From: Pseudodesulfovibrio sp. S3
Lineage (GTDB): Bacteria > Desulfobacterota > Desulfovibrionia > Desulfovibrionales > Desulfovibrionaceae
Length of the DNA: 64,000 nt
Reading direction: 5' to 3'
Assembly: GCF_004025585.1 (NCBI RefSeq)
Contig: NZ_QTZO01000007.1
Coordinates: forward strand, 1 to 64,000
Part shown: positions 61,787 to 64,000 of the stretch, in pieces
How positions within the stretch are numbered: the stretch's first letter is position 1
Layout of the letters: each line of letters starts with the position of its first letter
Made by a program: the position numbers and the translations under genes
The notes under the pieces: generated by a model
Told to the model about the DNA's origin: nothing
What the model saw: the letters and a program-made list of their open reading frames with translations, nothing else
Database searches by the model: none

Positions 61787-63034
61787 CTAATCGAAGTCGG
61801 CCAGCAGCGCGCTGACCTGCACCCCGGCAATGACCGGCTTTTCGTTGTAAGTCTGCTGGATGCGGTACAGGGCGTGGTGGAGCTGGCCCGAGGAAATGCC
61901 GTTCTTGAGGGCGGTGTGAGCCTCGATATAGGCGGCGATGGAGTCCGAGACCTTGAGCAGGGGGCCGTCCTTGGGGTCAAGGGTGTCCTGATTGTATATC
62001 CCGGCGAGCTGGGCGTCCGTGGCCTCGTGGATTTTTCCGTCCAGGACCACGGTGGCCTTGAATTCGCTGCCCACCTCCAGGCCGAGCAGGTATTCCAGGC
62101 GGTCCGCTATTTCACTGAATCCGCCTTCCTTGAGCGGTGTGAGCACCACCCGGTTCAGTTCCACTATTTCGTACTCGTGGATCAGGTCGCTGATCTCCTG
62201 GGATGCGCCCTTGACCGGGGAGATGATGTCCCTGGTGAGCAGTTCCGGCAGGTCGTGGAACAGGCCGGAGAAGAAGTTGTTCTGGCTGCGGGCGCGGCAC
62301 GCTCCCACTTCCATGGAAAAGAACCAGGAGTATGAGGCCACTATGAACATGTGTCCGAGCACCGAGGTCTCGGGTACGCGCGGGGTCTGGGACCATCTTT
62401 TCTGAAAGCGCAGGCGACCGCACATGCGGGCGAACCGGCCGAGCACAGAGCCGTCTTCGTCGAGCAGGTCGGCCACGCCGTTCAGCTCGCGCATTCCATT
62501 GAGCCTGTCCTTGAAACTGTCTTCGATCTCGATAAGCTCGTGGTCCATCTGGTTGATGGACTTGAGCAGCTTGAATTCGGAGTAGCTGGCGTAAAGGTGG
62601 GCGGCGGACAGGATGCGCCGGGCCAATCCCTTGTCCTCGGGGTGCATGAGGTATTCGCCCATGCGTCTGGTGAAGTCCTCGCCCAGCGGCATGATGCGGG
62701 GGGTGAGCTGCTTGAGCACCCATTTTGACAGGGTCTTGTAATCCTCTGGGTTTTCCTTGATGCGGTAGAAGACCGGGGGCTTGATGTCCGTGATGACCAG
62801 CCGGTAGAGGTAGTCGAACAGCCCGCCCTCAATGATGGATTCGCCCAGGGAGCGCTTCCGGGCCACGTCCATGTCGCGGGAGTTGAGCAGGAAGAGCAGC
62901 CAGGCCACGATCATCTTGTGCCCCTGCTTGTCCACCTCGACCAGCTCCATGGGGCGGAGCTTGTCGTTCCAACGCTTCATGAATGCGCCGGAAAAAATAA
63001 GTTCAAGCAAGCTCTTTCTGATAATGACGGACAT
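61787..63034 (-). CDS. HD-domain hydrolase family protein
   Basis: A 415-residue protein. The HD metal motif is in VLGHMFIVASYSWFFS and FHDLPELLTRDIISPVKG, which resembles the YfbR/HD_3 family of nucleotide-related phosphohydrolases. The N-terminal 180 residues are family-specific. GGAGAG precedes the ATG. A decayed copy of its 3' end occurs at 60702-60772. The substrate is unknown. Confidence 0.8.
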   Translation of the reverse strand: MSVIIRKSLLELIFSGAFMKRWNDKLRPMELVEVDKQGHKMIVAWLLFLLNSRDMDVARKRSLGESIIEGGLFDYLYRLVITDIKPPVFYRIKENPEDYKTLSKWVLKQLTPRIMPLGEDFTRRMGEYLMHPEDKGLARRILSAAHLYASYSEFKLLKSINQMDHELIEIEDSFKDRLNGMRELNGVADLLDEDGSVLGRFARMCGRLRFQKRWSQTPRVPETSVLGHMFIVASYSWFFSMEVGACRARSQNNFFSGLFHDLPELLTRDIISPVKGASQEISDLIHEYEIVELNRVVLTPLKEGGFSEIADRLEYLLGLEVGSEFKATVVLDGKIHEATDAQLAGIYNQDTLDPKDGPLLKVSDSIAAYIEAHTALKNGISSGQLHHALYRIQQTYNEKPVIAGVQVSALLADFD

Positions 63035-63239
63035 GGTCTCTCCAATGGTTTTCCGTGATGCTCAACAGTGCCGAAAATGCTGGTCGAAGGCAATATGCAG
63101 GACATGCCTCGCGGGTGCAAACACTTCTTGAAATATGTGCTCTCAGGTTGTATACAAATTTGAATTTATTAACACGGTGGCGCAGTCTTCTTGAAATTCA
63201 TGCTATCACTTGCCCCCCGTTCAAACGAAAGCGGTACAC
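63035..63239. other. Intergenic region before cbiM
   Basis: About 200 bases between divergent genes. It has an AT-rich part with the palindrome TTGTATACAA near 63149. No cobalamin riboswitch (conserved GCCACTG box) and no clear NikR site were seen. Confidence 0.5.
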
Positions 63240-63836
63240 ATGCACATTTCCGAAGGGGTTCTTTCATGGCCGGTGCTTTTGGGCGGAGCCTCGTTGACGG
63301 TCGCCGGTACGGCCATGGGATTGAAGAAGATCGATTATGACCAGATCATGTCCGTGGCCATCCTGTCGGCTGCGTTTTTCATTGCCTCGCTCATCCATGT
63401 ACCCATCGGCCCGGCCAACGGCCATCTCATCCTGAACGGCCTGCTCGGCGTGGTCCTGGGCTGGGCGGCCTTCCCGTGCATTCTCGTGGGATTGACGTTG
63501 CAGGCCGTGCTCTTCCAGTACGGTGGCCTGACCGTGCTCGGGTTGAACTGTTTCAATATGGCTGCGCCCGCCGTGGTCTGTTTCTATGTGTTCCGGCCTA
63601 TGCTCTCCAGGCATAACGGCGGTCGGTTCGTGGCCGCATTCAGTTGTGGATTTCTGGCCATGCTGTTGAGCGCGGCCCTGACCGCAACGTCGCTGGCCCT
63701 GTCCGGGGAAGCCTTTCGCGAAGCCGCCAAGGTGTTGTTTTATGCCCATCTGCCCATCATGGTCGTGGAAGGCCTTATCACGGCGTTTGCCTATTCATTT
63801 CTTGCCAAAGTCAAACCGGAGGTCCTTGCCGCATGA
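63240..63836 (+). CDS. cbiM: Cobalt/nickel ECF transporter substrate-binding membrane protein
   Basis: A 198-residue membrane protein beginning MHISEGVLSWPVLLGG, where the N-terminal His is a metal ligand in the CbiM/NikM family. It has HVPIGPANGHLILNGLLGVV and about six membrane segments. It imports Co2+ or Ni2+ with the CbiN/CbiQ/CbiO (or NikL/NikO) partners. The ATG overlaps the next gene start by 4 bases (ATGA at its end). Metal choice is not decided. Confidence 0.93.
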   Translation: MHISEGVLSWPVLLGGASLTVAGTAMGLKKIDYDQIMSVAILSAAFFIASLIHVPIGPANGHLILNGLLGVVLGWAAFPCILVGLTLQAVLFQYGGLTVLGLNCFNMAAPAVVCFYVFRPMLSRHNGGRFVAAFSCGFLAMLLSAALTATSLALSGEAFREAAKVLFYAHLPIMVVEGLITAFAYSFLAKVKPEVLAA

Positions 63837-64000
63837 ACCGTCTTATTCTTGCCACATGTCTGGCCCTGGCCGTCACCCTCTGCCTGGCCGCCGCATCCGA
63901 GGCTCACAAGGTGAATATCTTTGCCTATGTTGACGGCGATTCCGTGGTTACGGACAGTGGTTACAGCCGCAGCAAGCGTGTTTATGACGGTGTGGTTGAG
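63833..64000 (+). CDS. Exported accessory protein of cobalt/nickel transporter (partial)
   Basis: The first 56 codons of a gene cut by the window end. It has a signal peptide (ILATCLALAVTLCLAAASEA) and then HKVNIFAYVDGDSVVTDS, the usual start of NikL-type or CbiL-type periplasmic subunits. It overlaps cbiM by ATGA and is surely in its operon. Confidence 0.7.
   Translation, partial: MNRLILATCLALAVTLCLAAASEAHKVNIFAYVDGDSVVTDSGYSRSKRVYDGVVE

Noticed and set aside
63035-63239. Cobalamin riboswitch or NikR site upstream of cbiM
   Set aside because: No GCCACTG-type box and no NikR-like GTATGA/TCATAC or GTGTTAC-type dyad was seen.

Overview
The window looks like a chromosomal segment of a sulfate-reducing Desulfovibrio-type bacterium (Desulfovibrionaceae, for example Pseudodesulfovibrio). 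This is inferred from the GC-rich coding style, the DAP-type (DNPR) MurE, the gene neighbourhoods (rpmF-plsX-fab-glyA, a long dcw cluster, dCMP deaminase-ribD) and the many stand-alone solute-binding proteins and hairpin repeats. No rRNA, tRNA, CRISPR array, integrase or transposase was seen.

Left part (0.5-7.2 kb, minus strand): an fmdB-like gene, a dCMP deaminase, a small hypothetical, ribD and riboflavin synthase. ribD and ribE are separated by an insertion carrying a methyltransferase, a TetR regulator with a palindromic operator, and two solute-binding paralogues. A near-identical 30-bp element precedes both the dCMP deaminase and ribD.

7.3-12.2 kb (plus): a ZraP-like periplasmic protein under a sigma-54 promoter with clustered TGTGCA sites, a DUF4405-type membrane protein with two internal repeats, a histidine kinase and a sigma-54-dependent response regulator. 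The same promoter architecture recurs in front of a SHOCT membrane protein at 22 kb, which suggests a small envelope-stress regulon. 12.2-15.9 kb holds a radical SAM/SPASM enzyme with an 88-residue His-rich small protein (a possible uncharacterised RiPP system), a WcbI-like protein and a metallo-beta-lactamase-fold hydrolase. 16-22 kb has a porin, an HDOD protein, a NifU-like scaffold, gltX, and a TetR/PAS-like pair that shares an operator motif.

22.5-29.7 kb: rpmB (minus) and then yceD-rpmF-plsX-fabH-fabG-acpP-fabF-glyA, a ribosomal protein, fatty-acid synthesis and one-carbon block. 29.8-49.4 kb (minus): the complete division and cell-wall cluster mraZ-rsmH-ftsL-ftsI-murE-murF-mraY-murD-ftsW-murG-murC-murB-ftsQ-ftsA-ftsZ, followed by a radical SAM protein and a solute-binding protein. 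A five-repeat MraZ box lies upstream of mraZ. The overlapping stop and start codons indicate tight translational coupling.

49.6-55.7 kb: pyk and an HD-GYP gene, a CBS-domain protein, a DUF3108 protein, two tandem small paralogues of unknown function and rlmD. 56-57 kb is an AT-richer accessory patch with two unknown membrane proteins. 57.5-63 kb contains an outer-membrane protein and what looks like a tandem duplication of an HD-hydrolase 3' end plus a solute-binding gene. One HD copy has decayed, and an HTH regulator has been inserted between the copies. The window ends with cbiM/nikM and the start of its partner, a cobalt or nickel ECF transporter.
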